Assembly (NCBI RefSeq): GCF_000282655.1
Contig: NZ_AKIV01000019.1
Coordinates: 1 to 56,149 of the forward strand
From: Polaromonas sp. CF318
GTDB lineage: Bacteria; Pseudomonadota; Gammaproteobacteria; Burkholderiales; Burkholderiaceae_C
Reading direction: 5' to 3'
Length of the DNA stretch: 56,149 nt
The first letter of the stretch is position 1. Each line of letters opens with the position of its first letter. The notes below the pieces were generated by a model. The model made no database searches. It saw only the letters and a list, made by a program, of their open reading frames with translations, and was not told the origin of the DNA. This document shows, in pieces, positions 1 to 8,609 of the stretch. The translations under genes and the position numbers were made by a program.

Positions 1-1
1 G

Positions 2-361
2 GGCGCCGGCCAGTGGCTGGAGGCCATGGCGCAGCTCGATTGCGAGGTGCTGGGCCTGGACTGGACGGTCAACCTGGCCAGGGCGCGCGCCCTGGTCGGC
101 GAGCACGGGCCCCAGGCCAAGGCGCTGCAGGGCAACCTGGACCCGAACGTGCTGTTCGCCAACCCGGCCCAGATCGAGGCCGAGGCGGCCGCCGTGCTGG
201 ACAGCTTTGGCGCCCCCCATACCGATACCAGCCGGCCCGGGCCCACCCATATTTTTAACCTGGGCCACGGCATCAGCCAGCACACGCCGCCCGAAAGTGT
301 GGAAGTGCTGGTGAACGCAGTGCACGCTCACTCTCGCAGCATGCGCACCGCGCGTAGCTGA
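2..361 (+). CDS. hemE: Uroporphyrinogen decarboxylase, C-terminal part (cut by window edge)
   Basis: This is the last ~119 residues of an ORF that is open to the left edge in frame 2 and ends at TGA 359-361. The enzyme removes four carboxyl groups from uroporphyrinogen III to give coproporphyrinogen III in cytoplasmic heme synthesis. The visible part carries the conserved C-terminal signature FNLGHGI followed by a region rich in His and Pro (ISQHTPPE), and the LQGNLDP segment typical of the last third of HemE. The active-site N-terminal half lies outside the window. A GC-rich hairpin follows the stop codon, and priA lies downstream in the same direction. Confidence 0.93.
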   Translation, partial: GAGQWLEAMAQLDCEVLGLDWTVNLARARALVGEHGPQAKALQGNLDPNVLFANPAQIEAEAAAVLDSFGAPHTDTSRPGPTHIFNLGHGISQHTPPESVEVLVNAVHAHSRSMRTARS

Positions 362-383
362 ATCCTTTCGCCTACCCCTTATT

Positions 384-443
384 CCAGCCGGCCCGGGGCG
401 TATTTCCACCATGGCTAGCACAAAACCGGGCCCCGCCGGCTGG
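384..443 (+). terminator. Long GC-rich hairpin after hemE
   Basis: CCAGCCGGC (384-392) pairs with GCCGGCTGG (435-443). The pairing extends inward through GGGGC/GCCCC after a two-base bulge. No U-tract follows, so a transcription-terminating role is only likely from its position just after the hemE stop. Confidence 0.4.
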
Positions 444-736
444 ACTTATGCACAAAAATCTTGTTGCGCCGCCGCAATGCAAGCACCCCGGTTCACCTCG
501 CGCTATCAAAGCAATAGCGCGCGTAAGTTGTTGATTTATATAGAGACTTTAAATTGCTTTTTTTACGGGCAATTTAAGAAAAGCCTTGATTTACAAGGCT
601 TCGCGACCTTCGCCGACAAGCTGTCAACAAAGTTATCCACAGAAAATCTGGAAATCTGTAAAGTGGCGCCAAATCAAGGACTTAGCGCATTGTCTGGATG
701 TATTTCTCAAGAATTAAACACATTTAGTTACTCTGA
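444..736. other. AT-rich hemE-priA spacer with a DnaA-box match
   Basis: No convincing gene lies between hemE and priA. The ORF that can be drawn here has no family resemblance and uneven composition. The stretch around 520-660 is far more AT-rich than the rest of the window. It contains TTATCCACA at 633-641, a perfect match to the DnaA-box consensus TTATNCACA. I did not find a well-spaced sigma-70 promoter, although the priA promoter must be here unless priA is read from hemE. Confidence 0.5.
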
Positions 737-2944
737 ATGAGCTATTGGCTGCAAGTCGTCGTCGCGGCGCCCGCGCACAGTTCCATCGCCGGGCCGCTGA
801 CTTACCAGAGTGAGTCGCCACTGCCGGTGGGCACGCTGGTGCGCGTGCCGCTGGGCCGGCGCGAGGTGCTGGGTGTGGTCTGGGAGCTGCAGGCCGACAG
901 CGGCGCGCTGCTGGAAATGCAGACGCGCCACGTGGCCGGCGCGCTGGAAGGCCTGCCGCCCCTGTCCGCCACCTGGCGCAAGCTGGTGCAGTTCACCGCC
1001 ACTTATTACCAGCGCTCGCTGGGCGAGGTGGCGCTGGCGGCGCTGCCGCCCCAGTTGCGCGACCTCAGCAATGTGCAACTGGCGCGGCGGCTCAAGCGCC
1101 CGGTGGCCGACACCAGCCGCGCGCCCGACGGCCGGGCCCTGTGGGCGCTGAGCGCGCAACAGGCCGCCGTGCTGGCCGAATTCCATGCCGACAGCCGGCC
1201 CGCGCTGCTGTTCGGCGCCACCGGCAGCGGCAAGACCGAGGTTTACCTGCGCGCCGCGGCCCGTGTGCTGGAGCTGGACCCGGCCGCCCAGGTGCTGGTG
1301 ATGGTGCCCGAGATCAACCTCACGCCGCAGCTGCAGTCGCGCTTTGAAGCGCGTTTTGCCCACCTGGGCAAGGAACGCGTGGTGGCCCTGCACAGCGGCC
1401 TGACCCCGGCCCAACGCCTCAAAAGCTGGCTGGCGGCCCACGCCGGCCATGCCCGCCTGGTGCTGGGCACACGCATGGCGGTGTTCGCCTCCATGCCCAA
1501 TCTGCGGCTGATCGTGGTCGACGAGGAACACGACCCCAGCTACAAGCAGCAGGAAGGCGCGCGTTATTCGGCGCGTGATCTGGCGATTTACCGCGCCAAG
1601 ATCGAAACCGAAGACGCCGTGCATGCGCATGGCCCCTGCCGCGTGCTGCTGGGCTCGGCCACGCCCTCCCTGGAAAGCTGGCAGGCCACGCTGGCCGGAC
1701 GCTACCAGCGCCTCATCATGGATGAGCGCATTGGCACAGGCATAACGCTCTCAACCGGCGAGGAGGTCGCCGCCTATCCCGCCGGGCCGCAACCGGAGCC
1801 CTACACGCCGCCCAAAGCCAGCGAACCCGGCCCCCCGGGCGACGCCGGCAGCCTGCCCACCGTGCGGCGCGTGGACATGAACCACCAGCCCAAGCACTGC
1901 ATCATCGCGCCGCCGCTGCTGGACGCGATCGCCCAGCGCGTGGCGCGCGGCGAGCAGTCGCTGATCTTTTTGAACCGGCGCGGCTATGCGCCCGTCCTCG
2001 CCTGCCACGACTGCGGCTGGAAAAGCGAGTGCCCGCATTGCAGCGCGTTTCGCGTCTTCCACAAGATAGACCGCACCCTGCGCTGCCACCACTGCGGCTT
2101 CACCGAGCGCGTGCCGCGCGCCTGCCCGAGCTGCGGCAACATCGACATCGCCCCCGTGGGCCGCGGCACCGAGCGGCTCGAAGAGCACCTGGCCGAACTG
2201 CTGGCCGGCGTGAAGCGGCCCGACGGCGAGGCCGTGCGCATCGCCCGCATCGACGCCGACAGCACACGGCTCAAGGGCGCGCTCGAATCCCAGCTGGCCA
2301 GCGTGCACGCGGGCGAGGTCGACGTGCTGGTGGGCACGCAGATGATCGCCAAGGGCCACGACTTCCGCCACATCACGCTGGTCGCCGCCATCAACCCCGA
2401 CGGCGCGCTGTTTTCCAGCGACTTCCGCGCGCCCGAGCGCCTGTTCAGCCTGCTGATGCAGGCCGGCGGCCGGGCCGGCCGCGACGCGCGCCACAGCGGC
2501 GCCAGCGAGATGTGGGTGCAGACCTTCCACCCCGAGCACCCGCTGTTCGCCGCGCTCAAGCGGCACGACTACGCGGGTTTTGCCGCGCAGCAGCTGGCCG
2601 AACGCGAAGCCGCCGGCATGTCGCCCTTCGGTTTTTCGGCCCTGGTGCGCGCCGAGGCGCGCACGCAGGAGGTGGCGCAAGGTTTCCTCAACGCGGCGGC
2701 GGCGCAAGCCGAAGCCCAACAACTTACCGGCAACGGCCAGGTCACGGCCTACCCGGCCGTGCCCATGACGATACAGCGCGTGGCGAATATCGAGCGCGCG
2801 CAGATGCTGGTGGAGAGCCCCTCGCGCGCGGCGCTGCAGCGTTTCCTCGCGGCCTGGCAACCGGTGCTGTTCGAGACGCGCCAGCAGGTGGAATTCAAGA
2901 GCCTGATTCGCTGGGCGATTGATGTGGATCCGATTGCGATTTGA
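737..2944 (+). CDS. priA: Primosomal protein N' (replication restart helicase PriA)
   Basis: This superfamily 2 DNA helicase recognises abandoned forks and reloads the replisome. It has 735 codons, close to the E. coli length. The N-terminal DNA-binding domain occupies about residues 1-105. Walker A is GATGSGKTE near residue 160 and the DEEH box begins at residue 262. A zinc-binding insertion starts at Cys423 (CHDCGWKSECPHC) and continues with CHHCG and CPSCG pairs, giving eight cysteines. The helicase C-terminal motif QAGGRAGR and the closing segment DVDPI follow. A Pro/Gly-rich insertion of roughly 40 residues (about 332-378) separates the two helicase lobes and is absent in E. coli PriA. 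No strong Shine-Dalgarno precedes the ATG, but the start gives a canonical N-terminus. Confidence 0.96.
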   Translation: MSYWLQVVVAAPAHSSIAGPLTYQSESPLPVGTLVRVPLGRREVLGVVWELQADSGALLEMQTRHVAGALEGLPPLSATWRKLVQFTATYYQRSLGEVALAALPPQLRDLSNVQLARRLKRPVADTSRAPDGRALWALSAQQAAVLAEFHADSRPALLFGATGSGKTEVYLRAAARVLELDPAAQVLVMVPEINLTPQLQSRFEARFAHLGKERVVALHSGLTPAQRLKSWLAAHAGHARLVLGTRMAVFASMPNLRLIVVDEEHDPSYKQQEGARYSARDLAIYRAKIETEDAVHAHGPCRVLLGSATPSLESWQATLAGRYQRLIMDERIGTGITLSTGEEVAAYPAGPQPEPYTPPKASEPGPPGDAGSLPTVRRVDMNHQPKHCIIAPPLLDAIAQRVARGEQSLIFLNRRGYAPVLACHDCGWKSECPHCSAFRVFHKIDRTLRCHHCGFTERVPRACPSCGNIDIAPVGRGTERLEEHLAELLAGVKRPDGEAVRIARIDADSTRLKGALESQLASVHAGEVDVLVGTQMIAKGHDFRHITLVAAINPDGALFSSDFRAPERLFSLLMQAGGRAGRDARHSGASEMWVQTFHPEHPLFAALKRHDYAGFAAQQLAEREAAGMSPFGFSALVRAEARTQEVAQGFLNAAAAQAEAQQLTGNGQVTAYPAVPMTIQRVANIERAQMLVESPSRAALQRFLAAWQPVLFETRQQVEFKSLIRWAIDVDPIAI

Positions 2945-2971
2945 TGGAGTGGTGGACGGCTCGCGATAGCT

Positions 2972-3406
2972 TCAAAGCAACCGCCATGACAAATGATATG
3001 AAGGACCAGACGGCGTGTAGCGGCGATCGCTTTCAGTAAACGTCATTTCCGCCTTGGCGCGCCTTGCGCCGCTTGGTATTGACTCTCGGCTGGTCTTGAG
3101 GACGGAGTTGATTTCATCCCAGCGCTCGTTTGTACCGGGATTGCCCGGGTGTTTCTCGACACCCACTCTTCCCGCCTCGTAATCGTCGTTCCAGCTCACA
3201 AAGATTTTCCACTGCTCTTGCTCAAGCGAAAGCTCTGCCGCCGGGATGGGCCATACGAGGAACGTCGCCCCATATTCGTCTTCCTGTTCATCGAACTGGG
3301 ACACGAAGCGATGAGGCTTGCCGTCAATGCTGGCGACCCCAGCGCGTGGCCCGTCGTACCACTCATTTTCAACATAGACCTGTTCTGGTGGACCAAACTC
3401 TGTCAT
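2972..3406 (-). CDS. Conserved hypothetical protein, 144 aa
   Basis: Start set at ATG 3406 (MTEFGPPEQ), because the 12 codons upstream are unlike a protein N-terminus. It is a soluble, acidic protein without signal peptide or membrane segment. It is rich in aromatic residues, with a distinctive core (VENEWYDGPRAGVA, then PHRFVSQFDE and WDEI). I recall similar uncharacterised proteins, but no function. The gene shows lower GC than its neighbours and lies head to tail with a pentapeptide-repeat gene on the same strand, 54 bp downstream of it. The last ~25 residues (after KAEM) look compositionally different and may be an extension past the conserved domain. Orphan accessory gene or immunity-like protein are both possible. 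Confidence 0.6.
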   Translation of the reverse strand: MTEFGPPEQVYVENEWYDGPRAGVASIDGKPHRFVSQFDEQEDEYGATFLVWPIPAAELSLEQEQWKIFVSWNDDYEAGRVGVEKHPGNPGTNERWDEINSVLKTSRESIPSGARRAKAEMTFTESDRRYTPSGPSYHLSWRLL

Positions 3407-3459
3407 AGGGTTAGAGGGCTGGGGGCCGGTTGACCTGGGCATGTCCTCGATTGAAAGGT

Positions 3460-3867
3460 TTAGGCGCTTGCTTCAATTGGGGACGGCGATTGAGCGACTG
3501 CATCGATGAACCCTGTACAGCCAGATTGCGTGCATGCGTACCAGCGATTTTCAGTGAAATGGCAGTCTCCGCCCAGGTTGCTTTTGGCGAACACGCAGTC
3601 GATGAATTGGCATTCAGTGAAGCTGCAGCCTGCAAATGAGGTCCCGCGAAAGATGCATCTTTTGAATTTGACGTTCACAAATGTTGCGGTGTTGAACAGG
3701 CCCCAATACCACTCCGATTCTTCAATGACACAGCCAACGAGAACACCGCCGAAACCGCTACCTTCAATATCAAGCTTGCTGAAGTTGCAGTATTTGAACG
3801 ACCCTTCATCCCAGCCTTTTGGCAGTGAGCCTTGGTCAAAATCAGTGCTCTCAACGTAGATGTTCAT
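3460..3867 (-). CDS. Pentapeptide-repeat protein, 135 aa
   Basis: The start is ATG 3867 (MNIYVESTDF); the longer open frame upstream has no protein-like composition. Repeats of the type [C/F]xx[C/F] every five residues run through about residues 20-110: FKYCNFSKLDIEGSGF, then FVNVKFKRCIFRGTSF and CSFTECQFIDCVF. They would form a right-handed quadrilateral beta-helix. Pentapeptide proteins range from gyrase-protecting DNA mimics to effectors and immunity-associated proteins; nothing here fixes which. There is no signal peptide. Cysteine content is unusually high for a cytoplasmic protein. GC is lower than in the flanking priA and MFS genes, so this gene and the one after it may have been acquired together. 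Confidence 0.75.
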   Translation of the reverse strand: MNIYVESTDFDQGSLPKGWDEGSFKYCNFSKLDIEGSGFGGVLVGCVIEESEWYWGLFNTATFVNVKFKRCIFRGTSFAGCSFTECQFIDCVFAKSNLGGDCHFTENRWYACTQSGCTGFIDAVAQSPSPIEASA

Positions 3868-3979
3868 GGGGAATCTGACATAAGTGGTTTGAGTAAAGCG
3901 CCTGACGTAATGTATGCCGCAAAATGCCGCGGCATGAGTTGGCGGCTTCAACCACAAAAAAAGGTTGCGGGTGCGGTGC

Positions 3980-4744
3980 TCACACGGCCACGGTCCGCCG
4001 CTCCTGCCGCGCAGGAAACGCATTCCCTTCAGTGACCTGCCGCCAGCTCTCCTGCCCCATCCAACCACGCAGCGCCATCACACCCTTGGGCGTGATCTCC
4101 AGCGCCCGCATGCCCTGGCGGCGCAACAACCAGCCGCGCTCCAAGCTGTGCGTGCAAATCAGCGTGCCCAGTTGCCCGGCCACGTGGAAGCGCCGCTCGC
4201 TCCAGTCCAGGCACGGCCGGCAATAAGGACGCCGGGTGCCGGTGCCGGGCAGCGAAGCCGCCAGGTCAATGCCCAGGCGAGCCAGCACGGCGCCGGCCTT
4301 GTCCGTTGCGTGGCCGGCCTCGCCGTCAAACACAACCGCGCCGTCGGCGACCAGGTGCTGGGCAATGGCCACGCCGAGCCGCCCGGCGATGTGGTCGTAG
4401 CAGCTGCGCGCCATGCGCATGGCGGCGTCCTTGGGGCCGGGCACCACGGCGCGGCGCAGCGGGGGCGCGTTCTGCGCCGCGAGCTGGGTGATGCCTTCGA
4501 GCACGCGGGCCACCTCGGCCGAGGCCAGGCGGTGGTAGCGGTGCCGGCCGTGCTGCTCCACGCGCAGCAGGCCGCCTTCGACCAACAGCGCCAAGTGGCG
4601 GCTGGCGGTTTGCGGCGACACATTGCCGGCGCCGGCCAGTTCGTGGGCGGTGAGGGATCGGCCGTCCAGCAGTTCCATCAGCATGGCGGTGCGGGCCGGT
4701 TCGCCGACCAGCGAGGCGATGTGGGCGATCTGGTTGGTGTTCAT
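3980..4744 (-). CDS. ArsR-family winged-helix transcriptional regulator
   Basis: 254 residues from ATG 4744 (MNTNQIAHIASLVGEP). An ArsR/SmtB winged helix fills about residues 1-95: SLVGEPARTAMLMELLDGRSLTA is followed by the recognition helix NVSPQTASRHLALL and the wing VEQHGRHRYHRL. The C-terminal ~150 residues form an unusual extension with a CRPCLDWSERRFHVAG segment that could bind metal or ligand through CxxC. It diverges from the MFS transporter at 4866, with 121 bp between the start codons, so it probably represses that gene and itself. The extended ArsR plus MFS pair is familiar from betaproteobacteria; the inducer is unknown. Confidence 0.85.
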   Translation of the reverse strand: MNTNQIAHIASLVGEPARTAMLMELLDGRSLTAHELAGAGNVSPQTASRHLALLVEGGLLRVEQHGRHRYHRLASAEVARVLEGITQLAAQNAPPLRRAVVPGPKDAAMRMARSCYDHIAGRLGVAIAQHLVADGAVVFDGEAGHATDKAGAVLARLGIDLAASLPGTGTRRPYCRPCLDWSERRFHVAGQLGTLICTHSLERGWLLRRQGMRALEITPKGVMALRGWMGQESWRQVTEGNAFPARQERRTVAV

Positions 4745-4865
4745 AAATAAGGTCTCTTTAGCCCCCACCTTAGCAGCATCAGGGAGCCCATGCTTCGCTC
4801 CAGGGCGAAGCATGTCGGGCCCTCTTCACCGCACCATGGGCGCCATGCCCTACAAGGAGAAACCC

Positions 4866-6152
4866 ATGGAACTGCCCATCACCCCCACCCTCCAGCCGCC
4901 CGCGCCACGCGCCTTTTTTGGCGCCACCGTGGTGCGTGCCGCTTTTGTGCTGGCCATCTTCGGCTGGGGCATAGGTTTTTACAGCCCGGCGATTTTTCTG
5001 CATGCGGTGCTGGCGCGCACCGGCTGGGCGCTGCCGCTGGTATCCAGCGCGGTGACCTTTCATTTTTTGTTCGGCGCGGGGGTGGTGGCCTGCCTGCCGC
5101 GCATACACGCGCGTCTCGGCGTGGCCGCCACCACGGCCGCCGGCGCCGCCGCGCTGGCGCTGGGCCTGATGGGCTGGGCGCTGGCCGCGCAGCCCTGGCA
5201 ATTGTTGATGGCCGCGCTGCTGACGGGCGGCGGCTGGGTCACCATGGGCGCGGCGGGCATCAACGCCATCATCTCGCCCTGGTTTGCGCGCGGCCGGCCC
5301 ATGGCATTGGCCAAGGCCTATAACGGCGCCAGCCTGGGCGGGGTGATTTTTTCGCCGCTGTGGGGTGCGCTGATTGCCGCGCTGGGCTTTACCGCCGCCA
5401 CCGTGCTGGTGGGCGCGGCCATGCTGGCCGTCGTGGGCTGCCTGAGTTTCTGGGTGGTAGCGCAGACGCCCGAGCGCCTGGGCCAGCGGCCCGACGGTGA
5501 TGCGCCGGGCACACCCTCGCCCAGTCTCACCTCGATGCACGCCAGGCCGCTGCCGGGCCGGCTGCTGTGGCGCGACCGCGGCTTTCGCACGCTGGCCGCC
5601 GCCATGGCGCTGAGCCTGTTCGCGCAGGCCGGGCTGATCACGCACCTCTATTCGCTGCTGGTCTCGGCGCTGGGCGCCCAGGGTGCGGGCCTGGCGATGG
5701 CGCTGGCGACGGCCTGCGCCATTGGCGGGCGCACCGTGGTCGCCAAATGCATGCCGGCTGGCGCCGAGCGCCGGCTGGTCGCGAGTGTGAGCTATGCGGT
5801 GCAGATTGCCGGCTCGCTGGCCCTGGCCTGTGCGGCGGAACACCAGACCGCGCTGATCCTGCTGGGCGTGGTGCTGTTCGGTGTCGGCATCGGCAACGCG
5901 ACTTCGCTGCCGCCGCTGGTGGCGCAGGTGGAGTTCGTCAAGGAGGACGTGGCGCGCGTGGTGGCGCTGATCGTCGCCATGTCGCAAGGCCTGTGGGCGC
6001 TGGCGCCGGCCACGTTTGCGCTGCTGCTGGTGACGGGCAACGGAGGCCCGGCGCACCTGGGTGCGGGCACAGGCCTGTACTTCGGCGCGACGGTGCTGCT
6101 GCAACTGGCAGCGATTGCCTGCATGCTGGGCGGCCGCAAGCCCGCGGGCTGA
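4866..6152 (+). CDS. Major facilitator superfamily transporter
   Basis: Start at ATG 4866, preceded by AAGGAG at 4854-4859; the open frame upstream to 4623 overlaps the divergent regulator and is not used. 428 residues with about 12 hydrophobic segments and a central hydrophilic loop (about residues 195-235, rich in Pro, Arg and Asp) dividing two six-helix halves, as in MFS carriers. The first helix begins near residue 25 (VLAIFGWGIGFYSPAIFLHAV). It resembles oxalate/formate- or cyanate-type MFS proteins, but no substrate can be read from the sequence. It is divergent from the ArsR-type gene, its probable regulator, and converges with the sigma-factor operon, whose last stop is only 8 bp away. 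Confidence 0.88.
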   Translation: MELPITPTLQPPAPRAFFGATVVRAAFVLAIFGWGIGFYSPAIFLHAVLARTGWALPLVSSAVTFHFLFGAGVVACLPRIHARLGVAATTAAGAAALALGLMGWALAAQPWQLLMAALLTGGGWVTMGAAGINAIISPWFARGRPMALAKAYNGASLGGVIFSPLWGALIAALGFTAATVLVGAAMLAVVGCLSFWVVAQTPERLGQRPDGDAPGTPSPSLTSMHARPLPGRLLWRDRGFRTLAAAMALSLFAQAGLITHLYSLLVSALGAQGAGLAMALATACAIGGRTVVAKCMPAGAERRLVASVSYAVQIAGSLALACAAEHQTALILLGVVLFGVGIGNATSLPPLVAQVEFVKEDVARVVALIVAMSQGLWALAPATFALLLVTGNGGPAHLGAGTGLYFGATVLLQLAAIACMLGGRKPAG

Positions 6153-6159
6153 ACGCCCG

Positions 6160-7458
6160 TCAACCCAGGCGCGGCGTGGCGTCCGGCAAACAGGCCGCGG
6201 CGCGCGCCAGCAGCAGCTCGCGTTCACGCAGGTTGCGCGTGAGCGAGGCGGCGCGTTCGAACTCGGCATGGGCTTCGTCAAAGCGGCCCAGCTTGAACAA
6301 AAAGTCGCCGCGCACGCTGGGCAGCAGGTGGTAGTTTTTCATCAAGGGCTCGGCCAGCAGCGCATCGGCCACCTCCAGCCCGGTGGCCGGGCCGAAAGCC
6401 ATGGCCAGCGCCACGGCGCGGTTGAGTTCCACCACCGGCGAGGGCGCGAGCTGCGCCAGCGCGTCATACAGCGCGGCGATGCGCTGCCAGTCGGTATCGG
6501 CGCCGGTAGGCGCGCGCGCATGACAGGCGGCGATGGCGGCCTGCAGCGCATACGGCCCCAGCGCGCCGCCCAGGGCCTCGGCGCGTGCCAATGCGGCCAG
6601 GCCGCGGCGTATCAGGATATGGTCCCAGCGCGCACGGTTCTGGTCCAGCAACAGAATCGGCTCGCCCGAAGGCCCGGTGCGCGCCTTGGCGCGCGAGGCC
6701 TGGATTTCCATGAGGGCGACCAGGCCGTGGACTTCGGGTTCCTGCGTCGCGAGTTCGGCCAGCACGCGCCCCAGCCGCAAGGCTTCGTCGCAGAGCGCGG
6801 GCCGCATCCAGTTGCCGCCCGAGGTGGCCGAGTAACCCTCGTTGAAGATCAGGTAGATGACCTCCAGCACCGAGGCCAGCCTTGTGTTGCGCTCTTCGGG
6901 GCCGGGCACCTCAAAAGGCACGCGCGCCTCGGCCAGGGTGCGCTTGGCGCGCACGATGCGCTGGGCCACCGTGGGCTCGGGCACCAGGAAGGCGCGCGCG
7001 ATCTCGTCGGTGCTCAGGCCGCCCAGCAGCCGCAGCGTGAGGGCGATGCGCGCCTCGGTGGACAGCACCGGGTGGCAGGCGGTGAAGATCAGGCGCAGCA
7101 GGTCGTCGCCGTAGTCGTCCGCGCCGTCGTCGCCGGAGCCGGGCTCGTCTACATCGGCAAAAGCCATGTCCTGCTCCATCTCGAGTTCGCGGCCCAGCTC
7201 TTCATGCTTGAGCGCGAGCAGCTTGCGCCGCCGCAGGTAATCGATGGCGCGGTGCTTGGCGACGGCCATGAGCCAGGCGCCCGGGTTGTCCGGCACGCCT
7301 GTCTTGGGCCAGCGCTCAAGCGCCGTGACCAGCGCGTCCTGCGCGATCTCCTCGGCCAGGCCCACCTCCTGCACCATGCGCGCGACCTTGGCGATGACCT
7401 TGGCCGACTCGATGCGCCAGACGGCGTCGATGGCGCGGTGGGTTTCATGCGACGCCAT
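6160..7458 (-). CDS. ECF42-type RNA polymerase sigma factor with C-terminal TPR-like extension
   Basis: 432 residues, more than twice a minimal ECF sigma factor. Region 2 lies at about residues 5-85 (ARMVQEVGLAEEIAQDALV, then NPGAWLMAVAKHRAIDYLRR). Region 4 lies at about 115-175 (ALTLRLLGGLSTDEIARAFL, then PEPTVAQRIVRAKR). A helical C-terminal half of ~250 residues follows (FNEGYSATSGG, ALMEIQASRA, LDQNRARWDHI), as in ECF42. Known family fact: ECF42 factors are encoded beside DGPF/YCII proteins and lack a classical anti-sigma factor, with the C-terminal extension controlling activity. Here it is the last gene of such an operon, starting 6 bp after the stop of a DGPF gene. Confidence 0.93.
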   Translation of the reverse strand: MASHETHRAIDAVWRIESAKVIAKVARMVQEVGLAEEIAQDALVTALERWPKTGVPDNPGAWLMAVAKHRAIDYLRRRKLLALKHEELGRELEMEQDMAFADVDEPGSGDDGADDYGDDLLRLIFTACHPVLSTEARIALTLRLLGGLSTDEIARAFLVPEPTVAQRIVRAKRTLAEARVPFEVPGPEERNTRLASVLEVIYLIFNEGYSATSGGNWMRPALCDEALRLGRVLAELATQEPEVHGLVALMEIQASRAKARTGPSGEPILLLDQNRARWDHILIRRGLAALARAEALGGALGPYALQAAIAACHARAPTGADTDWQRIAALYDALAQLAPSPVVELNRAVALAMAFGPATGLEVADALLAEPLMKNYHLLPSVRGDFLFKLGRFDEAHAEFERAASLTRNLRERELLLARAAACLPDATPRLG

Positions 7459-7464
7459 GCGGCC

Positions 7465-7902
7465 TCAGGCGCCCTTGCCCTGGTTCTTTCCGCTGGGCGC
7501 CTGCTGCATCTCGGTGAAGCCGGCGGCCGCTTGCTGCACGTCGGGCGGGAAGTCCGACATCTCCTGCACCTGGCGCACCTCGATGACCTCGTTTTCACCG
7601 CCGGGGCAACGCGAGGCCCAGCGTATGGCCTCCTCGCGTGAGGCCACGTTGATCATCCAGAAGCCGCCCAGCACCTCACGCGCTTCGGCAAACGGGCCGT
7701 CGACCACGCGCGGCTTGCCGCCGGGAAAACTCACGCGCGCGCCCATGGAGGGCGGGTGCAGGCCTTCGAGCGAAAGCAGCACGCCGGCTTTTTGCAGTTC
7801 TTCGTTGTATTTCATCATCGCGGCCACGGCGTCGGCGCTGGGCAGGGTGCCGGCGGCGGCGCTTTCGTAGCCTTTGGGGATCATCAGCATCATGAATCGC
7901 AT
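7465..7902 (-). CDS. YCII/DGPF-domain protein
   Basis: 145 residues from ATG 7902, preceded by AAGGAG on the minus strand. It is a single ferredoxin-like YCII domain. The family signature is seen as VVDGPFAEAREVLGGFW near residues 65-81, preceded by ARVSFPGGKP. The N-terminus MRFMMLMIPKG is the first beta strand. There is a short C-terminal tail rich in Gln and Lys. It is cytoplasmic with no catalytic assignment; some YCII relatives are dehalogenase-like or bind small molecules. It is followed 6 bp later by the ECF42 sigma gene, so the two are almost surely co-transcribed. Confidence 0.9.
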   Translation of the reverse strand: MRFMMLMIPKGYESAAAGTLPSADAVAAMMKYNEELQKAGVLLSLEGLHPPSMGARVSFPGGKPRVVDGPFAEAREVLGGFWMINVASREEAIRWASRCPGGENEVIEVRQVQEMSDFPPDVQQAAAGFTEMQQAPSGKNQGKGA

Positions 7903-7933
7903 TTGAATACTCCTTGGGTGTGGGGTGGGTGGG

Positions 7934-8479
7934 TCAGCCTTGCTTTTCCGCGGCGGCCTTCATGGCGGCCAGGCCGTCCTCAAAGTCCTTGCCCACCATC
8001 TTGTCCATATTGAAGAACACCTGCATGACCCTGGACAGCAGCGGTGCCGGGCCGGCCATCTCCCAGCTCACGGTGGTGCTGCCGCCGGCCTGCGGCTGGA
8101 TGCTGAACACCACCTTGTTGTGGGCCTCGAAGGGCTTGCTGAAGTTGAGGTCAATCCTGACCACGGAGGACGGCACGGACTCGGTGATCAGCATGTCGCC
8201 GACGCCGACCTCCTTGCTGTCCCAGGCGTAGGCCGCGCCCTTGCCGGCGGCCGGGCCGCTGAAGCTGCGCTTCATGGCCGGGTCTTTCTTTTCGTAAGGC
8301 GACCAGGCGCCCCAGTTTTTGTAGTCGTTGATCAGCGGAAAGATTTTTTCGGGCGGCGCCTGGATGCTGGCCTGGCGCTGGACGCGGAAGGTGTCGGGCT
8401 TGCCGGAGGCAAGCACCAGCACGGTCACGATAAAAAGGACTATCGCGACGGCGGCAATGATGGCTATGGTCTTGAACAT
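7934..8479 (-). CDS. SRPBCC (START/Bet v1-like) protein with N-terminal membrane anchor
   Basis: 181 residues from ATG 8479, preceded by an AGGGGAT-type Shine-Dalgarno. Residues 4-27 form one transmembrane helix or uncleaved signal anchor (IAIIAAVAIVLFIVTVLVLA). The remainder is a polyketide-cyclase-like helix-grip fold: VQRQASIQAPPEKIFPLIND, then NWGAWSPYEKKDP and the C-terminal helix. These domains hold hydrophobic ligands in a central cavity. It sits inside the DGPF/ECF42 operon, 31 bp upstream of the following DGPF gene, so it is likely part of the same response. The ligand is unknown. Confidence 0.88.
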   Translation of the reverse strand: MFKTIAIIAAVAIVLFIVTVLVLASGKPDTFRVQRQASIQAPPEKIFPLINDYKNWGAWSPYEKKDPAMKRSFSGPAAGKGAAYAWDSKEVGVGDMLITESVPSSVVRIDLNFSKPFEAHNKVVFSIQPQAGGSTTVSWEMAGPAPLLSRVMQVFFNMDKMVGKDFEDGLAAMKAAAEKQG

Positions 8480-8609
8480 GTAAATCCCCTTGTTGGTGTT
8501 CGTTCACTTCATGAATGGCGAGCGCCGGGTTTAGGGGCCCCACGCTGTGCGGCCCGCAAAAAAACGTCTGCTCACCACCACGACGAACGGAAAACGCGAA
8601 ATCGACATG

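Noticed and set aside
411..740. Possible small gene between hemE and priA
   Set aside because: It starts inside the hemE hairpin, runs through AT-rich regulatory DNA and overlaps the priA start. No Shine-Dalgarno or family likeness.
4779..6281. Minus-strand 500-codon open frame opposite the MFS gene
   Set aside because: It is Arg/Gln/His-rich without any domain, and overlaps a well-supported transporter and the end of the sigma gene.
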